Source: Cohnella sp. SGD-V74
GTDB lineage: Bacteria; Bacillota; Bacilli; Paenibacillales; Paenibacillaceae
Reading direction: 5' to 3'
Length of the DNA: 64,000 nt
NCBI RefSeq assembly: GCF_003001675.1
Contig: NZ_PVYW01000019.1
Coordinates: 1 to 64,000, forward strand
The notes under the pieces were generated by a model. That model saw only the letters and a program-made list of their open reading frames with translations, ran no database searches and was not told the origin of the DNA. Both the position numbers and the translations under genes were made by a program. Below, in pieces: positions 45,935 to 56,212 of the stretch. How positions within the stretch are numbered: position 1 is the first letter of the stretch; every line of letters begins with the position of its first letter.

Positions 45935-47389
45935 CTACCAGCGGGAGGTGACCATTTTCTTTCTCGTATAAAATTCCACTCCGTCCGTGCCGTTGGCATG
46001 CAGGTCTCCGTAAAACGATTTTTTCCACCCGGAGAACGGGAAGAAGGCCATGGGAGCCGGAACGCCCAGATTGACGCCCAGCATGCCGGCATCGATCGTC
46101 TCGCGGAATTGCCGCACGTTGGAGCCGTCCTGCGTGAAAATGCAAGCCCCGTTGGCCAGCTCGGAACGGTTGGCGATCTCGATCGCCTGCTCCAGCGAAT
46201 CGGCGCGAACGATCGACAGCACCGGCGCGAAAATCTCTTCCTGCCATATTTTCATCTCGCAGGTCACTTGATCGAAGATCGTCGGTCCGACGAAATAGCC
46301 CTCGCCGCCGCTTGTCGCGTCCCGACGCCCGTCTCTGAGGAGAACCGCCCCTTCGCTCTCGCCCGATTCGATGTAGCCCAGCGTACGATCCTTATGCGGG
46401 CCGCGAATGACCGGTCCAAGGAAAACCTCCTTGTCCATTCCGTTGCCGACGACCAGTCGGTCGGCCGCAGCCACGAGCTTCCCGACCAGCAAATCGTAGG
46501 CCTCCGCAACGGGAACGACGACCGCGCAAGCCATGCATCGCTCTCCGGCGGAGCCGAATGCGGCGTTCATAATTTGCGAGACCGCCCCGTCCATGTCCGC
46601 GTCCGGCATGACGATGGTATGATTTTTGGCGCCGGCCAGCGCTTGCACTCTCTTGCCCCGCGCCGAGGCCGTCTTGTAGACGTGTTCGGCGACCGGCTGG
46701 GAGCCGACGAAAGAGATCGCGATTACGTCCGGATGCTCCAACAGGCCGTTCACGATGTCATGCGAGCCGTGAACGACGTTTAGTACTCCGTCCGGCAGAC
46801 CGGCCTCCCGGATGAGCTCGGCCAGACGATTGGCAAGCAGCGGTGTGCGTTCGGACGGCTTCAATACGAAGGCGTTGCCGCAGGCGATCGCAAGAGGGAA
46901 CATCCAACAGGGGACCATCATGGGGAAGTTGAACGGGGTAATGCCGCCAATGACGCCAATCGGGTAACGATACATCCCCGACTCCACGTTCGTCGCGATG
47001 TCCGGAAGCTGCTTGCCCATCATCAGCGAAGGCGCTCCGGCCGCGAATTCCACGCATTCGATGCCGCGCAGCACCTCCCCGTGCGCTTCGTGGTAGCTCT
47101 TCCCGTTTTCCTTCGTAATGATCTCGGCCAGCTCTTCCCAATGCTCCGTCAGCAGCTGCTGGTACTTGAACAAGATTCGGGCTCTGCGAGGGACGGGAGT
47201 TTTGCTCCAGGTTTTGAACTGCTCCTTCGCCGCCGCGACGGCGCGATCCAGATCCGTCTTTGAGGAGATCGGAACATGAGCCAGAACCTCCTCGGTCGCC
47301 GGATTGTATACGGGTTCGGTTACGGTCGAATCGGAGGCGACCCACTCGCCCCCGATGAAGTTTTTCAAGATTGCGGCTGTTTGAATCAT
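45935..47389 (-). CDS. iolA: Methylmalonate/malonate-semialdehyde dehydrogenase (CoA acylating)
   Basis: Oxidises malonate semialdehyde to acetyl-CoA at the end of inositol catabolism; also valine degradation (mmsA). From ATG at 47389 after GAGGTGG it is 484 residues. Aldehyde dehydrogenase features: [42 protein letters not shown], the catalytic Cys in [14 protein letters not shown], and [20 protein letters not shown]. The residue pattern is that of the MSDH subgroup. It lies between iolC (20 bp) and iolB (38 bp). Confidence 0.96.
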   Translation of the reverse strand: MIQTAAILKNFIGGEWVASDSTVTEPVYNPATEEVLAHVPISSKTDLDRAVAAAKEQFKTWSKTPVPRRARILFKYQQLLTEHWEELAEIITKENGKSYHEAHGEVLRGIECVEFAAGAPSLMMGKQLPDIATNVESGMYRYPIGVIGGITPFNFPMMVPCWMFPLAIACGNAFVLKPSERTPLLANRLAELIREAGLPDGVLNVVHGSHDIVNGLLEHPDVIAISFVGSQPVAEHVYKTASARGKRVQALAGAKNHTIVMPDADMDGAVSQIMNAAFGSAGERCMACAVVVPVAEAYDLLVGKLVAAADRLVVGNGMDKEVFLGPVIRGPHKDRTLGYIESGESEGAVLLRDGRRDATSGGEGYFVGPTIFDQVTCEMKIWQEEIFAPVLSIVRADSLEQAIEIANRSELANGACIFTQDGSNVRQFRETIDAGMLGVNLGVPAPMAFFPFSGWKKSFYGDLHANGTDGVEFYTRKKMVTSRW

Positions 47390-47409
47390 TTCGGATACCA
47401 CCTCTCGCA

Positions 47410-48405
47410 TTATTGACGTTGCGCCGACCGCATGAAATCCTCGACCTGCCGAAGCCTCGGCATGGCGTCGGAACAGCTGTGGCTGGAGATGACGATCGAA
47501 GCGCACGCGCTGCCGAAGGCCATGCTGCGGCCGACTTCCCAGCCCTGCATCAAACCATAGATGAATCCGGCGGCATAGGAGTCGCCCGCGCCGAACGTCT
47601 TGACGACCTTCGCCGGGAAGATCGAGCCCCGCTCCGCGCTCCCATCCTTGCCGTAGGCGATCGAACCGTCCTTGCCGTGCTTGATGACGACGATCTCCGC
47701 GCAATGATCGAACCACGCTTTCGCCGTCGCATCGTCGCTGCGCTCGCGATCGCCGTCAAACCGCTCCAGCCTATCGAACTCCTCGCGCGTGCCGATGATA
47801 ATGTCGCTCTTCTCCGCTGCGAGCTGATAATAAACCGCCGTCTCCTCCGGGGATTTCCATGTATAGGGCCGATAGTCAATGTCGAAAACGACTTTGACGC
47901 CGTGCTTGCGGGCATAGCGAAGCGCCAGCAGCACCGCCTCGCGAGACGGGCTCTTCGCGAGCGCCGTACCCGAGACCAGCAGCGTCTTGCTGCGCGCGAT
48001 CAGCGCCTCGTCGACCTCGTCCGGCGCGAGCAGCAGGTCGGCAGCGTTATCCCGGTACATCAGAATGCTGCAGTCCTCGGGGCTCTTGATTTCTGTGAAG
48101 GCCAGTCCTGTAACCGCCCCGGTCCGATCCGTGACGACGCCTGACAGGTCGATGCCGCAATCGCGCAAATATTGCGCGATGAACCGGCCCATCTGATCGT
48201 CCGCCACTTTGCCGATAAACCCGGATTTCATGCCCAGACGGGACATTCCGATGCAGATGTTGGCCGGCGAGCCGCCGACGTACTTGGTGAAGGTGACTGT
48301 CTCCTCCATCGGACGATGGATTTCGTTCGCGTTCAGGTCGATGCACAGTCGTCCTATCGCCACGAAATCGAGCTCTCTGTCGGAATTGAATCGTACCGCG
48401 TTCAT
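47410..48405 (-). CDS. iolC: 5-dehydro-2-deoxygluconokinase
   Basis: Phosphorylates 2-deoxy-5-keto-gluconate. From ATG at 48405, 5 bp after GGGAGGGG, it has 331 residues; upstream codons belong to iolD. PfkB-family features are [14 protein letters not shown], the first signature [26 protein letters not shown] and the ATP/catalytic loop [15 protein letters not shown] near residue 275. The next enzyme, the IolJ aldolase, is not in this window. Confidence 0.95.
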   Translation of the reverse strand: MNAVRFNSDRELDFVAIGRLCIDLNANEIHRPMEETVTFTKYVGGSPANICIGMSRLGMKSGFIGKVADDQMGRFIAQYLRDCGIDLSGVVTDRTGAVTGLAFTEIKSPEDCSILMYRDNAADLLLAPDEVDEALIARSKTLLVSGTALAKSPSREAVLLALRYARKHGVKVVFDIDYRPYTWKSPEETAVYYQLAAEKSDIIIGTREEFDRLERFDGDRERSDDATAKAWFDHCAEIVVIKHGKDGSIAYGKDGSAERGSIFPAKVVKTFGAGDSYAAGFIYGLMQGWEVGRSMAFGSACASIVISSHSCSDAMPRLRQVEDFMRSAQRQ

Positions 48406-48419
48406 GTCTTCCCCTCCCG

Positions 48420-50288
48420 TTAATAAGGGCGAGCGGCCTCGACTCGCTGCCGCATTCTCCCGTGTGCCTCCAGCACCTTGCCGCTGGCTGACGCTGCGGG
48501 CACGCCCACGTGCCACCACGATTCGTAACCGCCCGTATTCGTTCCCGCGAGCACCTTGATCTCGATCAGCGCCGGACCTCGCTCCGCCTTCGCGTCGTTC
48601 AACGCCCGCTTCAGCTGCTCGGCGTCGCGCGCCGTGTAAGCCGCCGCCCCGAGACCGCGCGCGATCGTCGCGAAATCGATGGGCAGACGAGCGCCGTCCA
48701 GCTTTCCGCTCTCCTTGGAGCGGAAGCGGAACTCGTTGCCGAAGCCGTCGCTGCCATGCTCTCTCTGCAGATTGTGAATGCACTGGAAGCCGCTGTTGTC
48801 GAAGAGCAGAACGGTCAGCTTGACCCCTTCCTGAATGGCGGTCACCAGCTCCGAATGCAGCATCAGGAAGCTGCCGTCGCCGACGATCGCGTAGACGTCA
48901 CGCTCCGGCTCCGCGAGCGCGGCTCCGAACGCGCCGGAAATCTCGTAGCCCATGCAAGAGAAGCCGTATTCCAGGTGATAGGTTTTCGGCTCGCTGCAGC
49001 GCCAGAGCCGATGCAGATCGCCCGGAAGGCTCCCGGCCGCGCCGACCGCGACGGCCCTCGGACCGGCGAATTCGTTGACGATGCCCAGCGCCCTCGTCTG
49101 CGTCAGCCCCTCCGGCGACTCCAGGCCGTATAGCCGATCGACCTCCCGATCCCACTCCGCCTTGCTCTCTCTAATGGATTCCGCCTCATAGCCGGACCGA
49201 TAGCCGCGTTCCGATAACCGCTCCCGGAGCGCAACGAGCGTAAGCTTGGCATCCGCCGTCACGGCCGCCGCGTCCAGCTTCGCCGTGTCGAACGAGCTGA
49301 CGTTCAGACTCAGGAAGGCCGCTTCCGGGTTCCGGAACGCCGATTTGGAGGCCGTCGTAAAATCGGTAAACCGCGTGCCGACCCCAATGATCAGATCGGC
49401 TTCAGCGGCGAATCGGTTCGCCGCCAGAGTGCCGGTCGTGCCGACTCCTCCGAGGCTCAGCGGATGATTCCAGGCCATCGCGCTCTTGCCCGCCTGCGTC
49501 TCCGCGACCGGAATGCCGAAATCCTCGGCGAAAGCCAGCAGCTCCTTGGTCGCGTCCGCGTAGTGAACGCCTCCGCCCGCAACCAGCAGCGGCCTCCGCT
49601 TGCTCGCGACCAGCTCGACCGCCCGCTGTAAGGCGTCCGGAGCCGGCGGACGGCGCTCCAGGCAGTGGACGCGCTTCGCGAAGAAGCTCTCCGGATAATC
49701 GTAAGCTTCCGCCTGGACGTCCTGCGGCAACGCGAGCGTCACGGCCCCCGTATCGGCCGGATCGGTCAGCACGCGCATGGCGTGCAGCAGCGACTGCATC
49801 AGCTGCTCGGGACGGACGATACGATCCCAGAAGCGGCTGACCGCCTTGAACGAATCGTTGGCCGATACCGTGTAGTCTCCGGGAACCTCCAGTTGCTGAA
49901 GCACCGGGTCGGGCTGCCGGGAAGCGAAGTTGTCTCCGGGCAGCAGCAGGACGGGAATCCGGTTCACCGTCGCCGTAGCGGCTCCCGTTACCATATTGAG
50001 CGCGCCCGGTCCGATGGAGGACGTGCACGCGAAGATTTGCCTGCGGTTCTTTTGTTTCGCATAGGCCGTCGCCGCGTGCACCATCCCTTGCTCGTTCTTC
50101 CCCTGAATGAAGGCCAGGCTGCCGGCGGCACCCCGCTCCAGCGCCTCGCCGATGCCCGTAACGTTGCCGTGACCGAATATGCCCATCACCCCGGCGACGA
50201 ATTTCGTTTCCTCGCCGTCCACGGATACGTATTGCCGATCCAGAAATTTCAACAGCGCTTGCGCCATGGTCAATCGAATTTTGTTCAT
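48420..50288 (-). CDS. iolD: 3D-(3,5/4)-trihydroxycyclohexane-1,2-dione hydrolase
   Basis: A thiamine-diphosphate enzyme that hydrolyses the six-membered ring of the inositol-derived dione to 5-deoxyglucuronate. The 622 residues match IolD. The N-terminal PYR domain includes [18 protein letters not shown] with the conserved Glu, and [29 protein letters not shown] in part. The central domain holds [16 protein letters not shown]. The C-terminal PP domain has the diphosphate motif [16 protein letters not shown]...LLFDN. It starts 48 bp after the GH38 gene. Confidence 0.96.
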   Translation of the reverse strand: MNKIRLTMAQALLKFLDRQYVSVDGEETKFVAGVMGIFGHGNVTGIGEALERGAAGSLAFIQGKNEQGMVHAATAYAKQKNRRQIFACTSSIGPGALNMVTGAATATVNRIPVLLLPGDNFASRQPDPVLQQLEVPGDYTVSANDSFKAVSRFWDRIVRPEQLMQSLLHAMRVLTDPADTGAVTLALPQDVQAEAYDYPESFFAKRVHCLERRPPAPDALQRAVELVASKRRPLLVAGGGVHYADATKELLAFAEDFGIPVAETQAGKSAMAWNHPLSLGGVGTTGTLAANRFAAEADLIIGVGTRFTDFTTASKSAFRNPEAAFLSLNVSSFDTAKLDAAAVTADAKLTLVALRERLSERGYRSGYEAESIRESKAEWDREVDRLYGLESPEGLTQTRALGIVNEFAGPRAVAVGAAGSLPGDLHRLWRCSEPKTYHLEYGFSCMGYEISGAFGAALAEPERDVYAIVGDGSFLMLHSELVTAIQEGVKLTVLLFDNSGFQCIHNLQREHGSDGFGNEFRFRSKESGKLDGARLPIDFATIARGLGAAAYTARDAEQLKRALNDAKAERGPALIEIKVLAGTNTGGYESWWHVGVPAASASGKVLEAHGRMRQRVEAARPY

Positions 50289-50336
50289 TGCCGTCCCTCG
50301 ATTTGTATGGTTTGAACGTGCTTCGCGGGCTGCGTC

Positions 50337-53300
50337 CTACGCCAGCTTCACGATGAACGTCTTGATCTCGTAAGGCTTGATCTCGAAGCTTGCGGACTCG
50401 GATTCGGCCGCGCCGGACATGGGCTGCTCCATCAAGGTACACTCCCGCAAGGACACGATCCGGCAGTCTCCGGTCATCTCCACCCGGCTGCGCAGGCCCG
50501 CGTATTCATGAACGCGCACGACGAGCCGTTCGCCGTCCTCCGACTTCTTCACGGCGTCGACCATCACGTTCGGAGCCGACAGCGTCAGCAAGGAGAAGCC
50601 GCCTGGCTTCGCGCCGGAGCCCTTCCGGGCGGTAAGCGGATTGTTGAGGCTCCACGCTTCCCGAACCGTGCCTGCCGAATACCAGTCTCCCTCGTGCGGG
50701 TAAAGGGCATAGACAAACGAGTGCTCGCCGATGTCCGCGTCCGGATCGGGATGAACGGCCGATTTGATCAGGGACAGCCGCATCACGTTGTCCTTGATGT
50801 CGTAGCCGTATTTGCAATCGTTCAACAGGCTGACGCCGTAGCCGCGCTCGGACAGGTCGGCCCATTGATGTCCGACCGTCTCGAAGCGCGCCCAGTCCCA
50901 GCTCGTATTCCAGTGCGTAGGGCGCTTGACGTTGCCGAACTGAATGTCGTAGGTCGCCTCCGTCGCGCGCACGTCCACAGGGAAAGCGACCTTGAGCAGC
51001 CGCTGACGCTCCCGCCAGTCGACGCGCGTCTTGAAGTCGATGCGCCGGCTATCGGCGTAGACGGTCATCCTCTGGATGACGACGGATTGCCCGCAGCGCC
51101 ATTCGAATTCGACCGCGGCCGCCAGCGGCCCCGTCCCCACCAGCTCGGCGGAAACCAGATCGGACACCTCCTTCATCTTCTCCCGGTAGAAGATGTCGAT
51201 GTCCCAGGCATCGAAATGGAGCGGCTTATCCTCGAACACTTGCAGCACGTTGCCCCGCTGCCCGCTCGCCAGCACGTCGCGTCCGTGATCCTTGTCGTAG
51301 ATTCGGGTCAGTTGGCCCGCTTCGTTCCACGCCAGCTCGTAATACGGCGTCTGCAGCGAACGGCCGTCCAATCGAAAGGGAATGCGCTCTCCGTCTCCAT
51401 CGCCAGCCCCCGCCGACTTCGGCGCGCAATGAATGTGGGCCAGACCCAGCGAGGGGATGACCGGCGTCTCGATGCGCCATGTTCCCTCGGCCAACTGCGC
51501 CCGCAGCGGGCGGCCCTCGGCATCCGTCCAAGCGCTGCCGGAGGCCGCGGCGCTCCCGTCCAGCTCCAGCACATCCCGTCTGGCCCACGAAGAACTGTTG
51601 AAGACGACGAACGTTCTTTCCGTCGCCGCGCCGCCGACGGACTGCGCGGCTTCTTCCCAGACCTTCGCCGCGATGGCCTCGGCCTCGGCGTACTCTTCCC
51701 GGCTGTCCTGATAGACCTCCGCGATCGAGGAGCCCGGAATAATGTCATGGAACTGGTTGCGCAGAAGGATCGTCCAGCCCTCGTTCAGCTGACGCTGCCG
51801 ATAGCCGTTCCAGTCCCCTTGCACGGTCGCGGCGACCGCGCTCAGCCATTCGGTCTCGCGGTACAGCAATTCGAGCTTGCGGTTCATCTTCTTGTTGTAA
51901 GCCTGGCTGGTGTACGTTCCGCGGTGATATTCCAAATACAGCTCGCCGTCCCACGTATGCACGTATCGATCAGACTCTTCGACCGTCTTCTGAAGCCGCT
52001 CGAAATAATCGTCCGCGCGGCCCGGCTTCACGTGCGGCAGACCGGGAAGCTTGTCGAGCCTGCGGCACATCTCCAGCATCTCCCGGTTGACGCCGCCCCC
52101 TCCGTCCCCGTAGCCGTAGGACAGCAGAAGCTCCTGGTTGATCTCCTTGTCGCTGTAGGCGTTCCAGGCCCCTTGCACCGTCTCCGCGGTCAGAAGGCCG
52201 TTATACGTATAGAAGAAGGCGTTGGCCTCTTCCCAATCGTCCGGCGTCGTAATGAAATGCGTCAGCACCTCCGAGCCGTCGAGTCCGCGCCAGCGGAACG
52301 TATCGTGCGGCATCCGGTTGTATTGGTTCCAGCTGATCTTCGTCGTCATGAACGTATCGAAGCCGGATTTGCGCAGAATTTGCGGCAGCGCCCAACTGTA
52401 GCCGAACACGTCCGGCAGCCACAGGTACTTGCTCTCCGCTCCGAACTCCTCGCGCATGAAGCGCGTGCCGAACAGAAACTGCCGGACAAGCGATTCCCCG
52501 GAGGTCAGGTTACAGTCCGCTTCCAGCCACATGCCTCCGCCGATCTCCCAACGTCCTTCGCGAATCCGCTCGCGGATCTGCTCGTAGATTTGCGGATAAT
52601 CCTGCTTGAGGTACGCGTAGAGCTGAGGCTGCGTCTGCAAAAATACGTATTCCGGGAACCGCTCCATCAGGCGCAGCACCGTAGAGAACGAGCGGGCGCT
52701 CTTCTCCCTCGTATGCTTAAGCCGCCACAGCCAGGCGACGTCGATATGCGTATGCCCGACTGCCGTTACCGTAACCGCGGAATGCTTGTCGAGCTTGGAC
52801 AGCTCTTCGTGCAGGCGCTCCCTCGCCTCGCAGACGGAAGCATAGAAAGCTTCCGATTCCGGATAGGACCAGTCGATCGCCAGCAGCGCACGATCCAGCG
52901 CCTTGGTCAGAGCGATGCGGTCGGAGCAACCGTTCTCCAGTACCCGAATCGTATCCAGCACCGCTGTCCCCGTGTAATACAGATCGTCCGTTTGCTCGTC
53001 CAGCCAACAGAGCTCGGCGCGGCGAATCGTGTGCGCCCTCTCCCGGGGCGGGCCTCCGCCTTCCAGCCCCGACCATAGCCGAATATCCAGCCTTCCCGTC
53101 GAACCGGCCGAGCCGGTCGGCAGGAACACCTCTTGGTGATTGCTGTCCACGCCCTGGTACGGCGCTCCGTTCCAATAGAGCAGCGCTTCGAAGCCTTCGT
53201 TGTTGCCCCCGCCCGTCTCTCCGAAGTCGAAGCGCCCGAGCGCGGTCTTACCCGCCCATTCCGACGGAATCTCGACCGAACGCGTCAGCCAGACATAGCG

Positions 53301-53486
53301 GTCGCGGCCTTTCCAGGTTTCCCCGAGCCTAAGCTCGAATTCGGGCTCTCCCGCAGGAGGCGCTTCTCCGATCTCTCCATGCCTGTCCTCAACGGCTCCG
53401 AATGCCGTCAGCGGAATGGCATCGCGATAGCGCGCTTCGCTCAGCTGCTTTAATCGGGCGTTTAATTTCGATTCGGTGAAAAACAT
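50337..53486 (-). CDS. Alpha-mannosidase, glycoside hydrolase family 38
   Basis: A 1049-residue cytoplasmic GH38 enzyme (no signal peptide). An N-terminal beta domain is followed by the catalytic domain with the zinc motif GHTHIDVAWLWRLKHTREK (about residues 245-263), EIGGGMWLEADCNLTSGE and the nucleophile Asp in YLWLPDVFGYSWALPQIL near residue 358. Then come a central helical domain and beta domains with DKDHGRDVL and KRPTHWNTSWDWARFE. It would cleave terminal alpha-linked mannose from an imported oligosaccharide. Its place directly ahead of iolD, with an ABC importer upstream, suggests a substrate with mannose and perhaps inositol. Confidence 0.94.
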   Translation of the reverse strand: MFFTESKLNARLKQLSEARYRDAIPLTAFGAVEDRHGEIGEAPPAGEPEFELRLGETWKGRDRYVWLTRSVEIPSEWAGKTALGRFDFGETGGGNNEGFEALLYWNGAPYQGVDSNHQEVFLPTGSAGSTGRLDIRLWSGLEGGGPPRERAHTIRRAELCWLDEQTDDLYYTGTAVLDTIRVLENGCSDRIALTKALDRALLAIDWSYPESEAFYASVCEARERLHEELSKLDKHSAVTVTAVGHTHIDVAWLWRLKHTREKSARSFSTVLRLMERFPEYVFLQTQPQLYAYLKQDYPQIYEQIRERIREGRWEIGGGMWLEADCNLTSGESLVRQFLFGTRFMREEFGAESKYLWLPDVFGYSWALPQILRKSGFDTFMTTKISWNQYNRMPHDTFRWRGLDGSEVLTHFITTPDDWEEANAFFYTYNGLLTAETVQGAWNAYSDKEINQELLLSYGYGDGGGGVNREMLEMCRRLDKLPGLPHVKPGRADDYFERLQKTVEESDRYVHTWDGELYLEYHRGTYTSQAYNKKMNRKLELLYRETEWLSAVAATVQGDWNGYRQRQLNEGWTILLRNQFHDIIPGSSIAEVYQDSREEYAEAEAIAAKVWEEAAQSVGGAATERTFVVFNSSSWARRDVLELDGSAAASGSAWTDAEGRPLRAQLAEGTWRIETPVIPSLGLAHIHCAPKSAGAGDGDGERIPFRLDGRSLQTPYYELAWNEAGQLTRIYDKDHGRDVLASGQRGNVLQVFEDKPLHFDAWDIDIFYREKMKEVSDLVSAELVGTGPLAAAVEFEWRCGQSVVIQRMTVYADSRRIDFKTRVDWRERQRLLKVAFPVDVRATEATYDIQFGNVKRPTHWNTSWDWARFETVGHQWADLSERGYGVSLLNDCKYGYDIKDNVMRLSLIKSAVHPDPDADIGEHSFVYALYPHEGDWYSAGTVREAWSLNNPLTARKGSGAKPGGFSLLTLSAPNVMVDAVKKSEDGERLVVRVHEYAGLRSRVEMTGDCRIVSLRECTLMEQPMSGAAESESASFEIKPYEIKTFIVKLA

Positions 53487-53514
53487 CGCGACGCTCCCCG
53501 CTTTCTATCCGATT

Positions 53515-54270
53515 TCATCCCAACGTTTTTTCCAGCTTCAACAAATGTTCCAGGCTCATCGCCAAGCTGTCGAACGGACTTCCCGAGCAGTAGTCCTGCT
53601 CCACCGCGAACCATTCGACGCCATTCTGCAGTCCCCATTGGAGGATAGGCGCAAAATCGATGACCCCCGCTCCGATCTCGGCGAACGTCTGCCTGTCGTC
53701 CGCCGTCATATCCTTGAGATGCAGAATCGGCATGCGGTTCGCGTATTGGCGAATGAAAGATAGCGGGTCGTGTCCGGCTTTGCGCACCCAATACGTATCG
53801 ATCTCCGCATAGACGGACGGATCGTCCAGCAAATATTCGAGGGCGAATTTGTTCTCGATTGTCGTATGGAATTCGAAATCATGGTTATGATAGCCTGCGC
53901 GATAGCGCGTCCCCTTGATGTTGGAGGCGACCTCCAGCAAATCCTTCTTAACGCTGATGTAACCCTCCACGTTTTGGAGTCCGTCAGGAAGCGAGTGGCA
54001 GATGAAATCCGGAGTTTCGAAGAGATCGGCTTCCTCCAGCACGGCCTTCAAGTCGTTCTTCATCCGCTCCAGCCCGACGTGCATTCCCGCCGCTCTCAGC
54101 CCCAACTCCTTCATGACGGCGGCAATATCGCGCGCGGGATAACCGTGCAGCCCGTCGATCTGGACGGCCGCCCAGCCCATCTCCTTCAATCGCCTCAAGA
54201 CGCCGGGGAAATCCTTCTTCGCTTCGTTCCTGAGCGTGTACAGTTGCGCGGCCAGCTTATGTCTGATCAT
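53515..54270 (-). CDS. Sugar phosphate isomerase/epimerase, TIM barrel (IolE/IolI-like)
   Basis: A 251-residue xylose-isomerase-like barrel. Visible are AAQLYTLRNEAKKDFPGVLRRLKEMGW, CHSLPDG, the YHNHDFEF motif, the metal ligand region EIDTYWVRKAG, HLKDMTADDRQTFAEIGAG and the closing WFAVEQDYC with the metal-binding Glu. Inosose dehydratase (IolE), inosose isomerase (IolI) and ketose epimerases share this fold, so it might supply one of the missing inositol steps; that is inference. Its ATG overlaps the preceding aldo/keto reductase stop by 4 bp. Confidence 0.85.
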   Translation of the reverse strand: MIRHKLAAQLYTLRNEAKKDFPGVLRRLKEMGWAAVQIDGLHGYPARDIAAVMKELGLRAAGMHVGLERMKNDLKAVLEEADLFETPDFICHSLPDGLQNVEGYISVKKDLLEVASNIKGTRYRAGYHNHDFEFHTTIENKFALEYLLDDPSVYAEIDTYWVRKAGHDPLSFIRQYANRMPILHLKDMTADDRQTFAEIGAGVIDFAPILQWGLQNGVEWFAVEQDYCSGSPFDSLAMSLEHLLKLEKTLG

Positions 54271-55208
54271 CGTCCAATCTCCTCCGTTCTCAGATCGAGC
54301 CAGTCGACCTCTTGTTGGGTGAGCCGCAAATTCATGGCCTTAACGGAATCCTCAAGCTCCGCCGGATTGCGGGGGCCGATAATGGCTCCTGTGGGAAAAG
54401 CCTGGTAGAGCACATAGGCCAGCGAGATTCGAATAGGCGGAACACCCATGCGCTCCGCCAACTCCATCGCCCGCCGGTACCGTTCCCAGTTCTCTTCGCT
54501 GTAATAGACGCGGACCATCTCGGAGTCCGACCGATTATCCGGCGTAAAGTGGCCCGAGAAAAAACCGCCCGCCTGCGCCGACCAGGACAGCAGCGGAATC
54601 CGCGTGCGCGCATGCCAGTCGACCGTCGGCCGATCGGCGGAGATGCAGCCTTCCCACCTGGGTTCGTTGGCCTTGGCCAGGCTCAAGTTCGTGCTGCTGA
54701 ACGCAAATCCCGTCAGTCCGCGCGCCTCGGCATATTCGTTCGCCTCCTGAACTCGCCGGTACGCCCAGTTGGATGCGCCGATCGCCCGGATTTTCCCGGC
54801 GGCGAGCTGCTCGTTCAGCTCTTCGACGATCGGTCCGACCTCCACGGTCGGATCGTCGCGATGGAGCATGTAGAGATCGATATAGTCGGTGCCTAATCTC
54901 TCCAGGCTTTCGGACAAATCCTTGCGAATGGCTCCCGGATTGACGCGGGGCCCCGGACTTCCGTCGTCGTGATGGGCGCCCTTGCACAGAATGACGACCC
55001 GGTCGCGAATCTTCTTCTCCGCGATCCAGTCTCCGAGTATTTTTTCTTTGCCGCGATATTGATGGGCGGTATCGAACGCGTTGCCCCCGGCGGCGATATA
55101 CGCATCGAACATCTGCCGCTTGGGTTCGTCCATCACCCTCAAATCTCCCGTGCCCATAATCAGCCGCGACATTTTTTTGCCCGCGCCCGGAATTTCAATG
55201 GTTTGCAT
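54267..55208 (-). CDS. Aldo/keto reductase
   Basis: A 313-residue NADPH-type oxidoreductase barrel. Motifs: SRLIMGTGDLRV, GGNAFDTAHQYRGKEKILGDWI with catalytic Asp and Tyr, the catalytic Lys in VVILCKGAHHD, the His in LYMLHRDDPTVEV, GASNWAYRRVQEA and the cofactor loop GAIIGPRNPAELEDSV. Substrate unknown; in this operon it may oxidise or reduce a sugar or cyclitol, possibly standing in for the missing inositol dehydrogenase IolG. Good GGAG Shine-Dalgarno (AAGGAGAATGCGGC). Confidence 0.9.
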   Translation of the reverse strand: MQTIEIPGAGKKMSRLIMGTGDLRVMDEPKRQMFDAYIAAGGNAFDTAHQYRGKEKILGDWIAEKKIRDRVVILCKGAHHDDGSPGPRVNPGAIRKDLSESLERLGTDYIDLYMLHRDDPTVEVGPIVEELNEQLAAGKIRAIGASNWAYRRVQEANEYAEARGLTGFAFSSTNLSLAKANEPRWEGCISADRPTVDWHARTRIPLLSWSAQAGGFFSGHFTPDNRSDSEMVRVYYSEENWERYRRAMELAERMGVPPIRISLAYVLYQAFPTGAIIGPRNPAELEDSVKAMNLRLTQQEVDWLDLRTEEIGR

Positions 55209-55240
55209 GCCGCATTCTCCTTAAGTATCGCGAGTTGTAT

Positions 55241-56212
55241 TCAAAGCTGGCTTCCATGCGCCACCGTCTGCGACTGGGACAGCTCGGAATCGTGTTCCCG
55301 AATGAAATCTTCCAGGCCGGCCAAATCCTTCGCGCCCGTGCTTCCTCCGTAAGCCCCGACGGACAGGGCGCCGCTGGCATTACCGTACTTCAAGCAGGCG
55401 GCGATATCCAACCCGGACAAGAAGCCGTACAAATAGCCGGAGTTGAACGAGTCGCCTGCTCCCGTCGTATCCACGAGCCGCACAGGATAAGCCGTGCACG
55501 AGTATTGCACGCCGTCCATCACGGCGGCTGCGCCTCTGGCGCCCAGCTTAATGACGACTTGCTTGCCGTACTCGCCCATATAGCGCAGGCAATCCTCTAC
55601 TTTCTCAAGCCGGGTGTAATGACGCGCCTCCGTTTCGTTCATGAAGAAGACGTCCATATGGCTCATCAGCTCGAACACGCCCTCGTACCATTCCTCCGTA
55701 TCGTCCCAGCCTACATCGCAGGACAGCGTCAGTCCTCGTTCCTTCAACCGCTTGACCGCAGTCAAGTAGCGCTCGTGATTGCTTCTTCCCTTGTATCCGG
55801 TAATGTGGACATGGCCGCCTAGCGCCATTTCCTCCAGATCGATATGGTCCATGCGCAGTTCCTGGTTGGAGCCGGCATAGGAAATGAAGGAGCGGTCCGA
55901 ATCCGTGTTGAAAGCAATGGAGATGCCGGTATGGTGGATCGCGCTCGTCTTGATAAAAGAGGTATCTATCCCGTGCAGGGCGAACTCCTCGCGAATGAAT
56001 CTTCCCAAATGATCGTCGCCGAGAATGCCGTTAAAGGCGACGCGAAGGCCAAGCTTGGCCAGCGAGATCGCGAACAGGGCCGCGCCGCCTCCGACGTTCA
56101 TCAGCATATTGTCCACGAAGATTTCCTGCCCTTTGGCCGGAACTTGATTGCCGCCCACCACGATCAGATCGATGTTGGCGTCCCCGATCACAATGACATC
56201 AAACTTTTTCAA
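55241..56212 (-). CDS. PfkB-family carbohydrate kinase
   Basis: A 323-residue ribokinase-like enzyme. DVIVIGDANIDLIV at the N-terminus, MNVGGGAALFAISLAKLG as first PfkB signature, SYAGSNQELR, and the second signature LVDTTGAGDSFNSGYLYGFLSG with the catalytic Asp. It lacks the IolC-specific residues and is distinct from iolC in the same operon, so two sugar kinases act in the pathway. It overlaps the permease gene by 4 bp. A hexose such as mannose or fructose released by the mannosidase is a possible substrate. Confidence 0.9.
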   Translation of the reverse strand: MKKFDVIVIGDANIDLIVVGGNQVPAKGQEIFVDNMLMNVGGGAALFAISLAKLGLRVAFNGILGDDHLGRFIREEFALHGIDTSFIKTSAIHHTGISIAFNTDSDRSFISYAGSNQELRMDHIDLEEMALGGHVHITGYKGRSNHERYLTAVKRLKERGLTLSCDVGWDDTEEWYEGVFELMSHMDVFFMNETEARHYTRLEKVEDCLRYMGEYGKQVVIKLGARGAAAVMDGVQYSCTAYPVRLVDTTGAGDSFNSGYLYGFLSGLDIAACLKYGNASGALSVGAYGGSTGAKDLAGLEDFIREHDSELSQSQTVAHGSQL

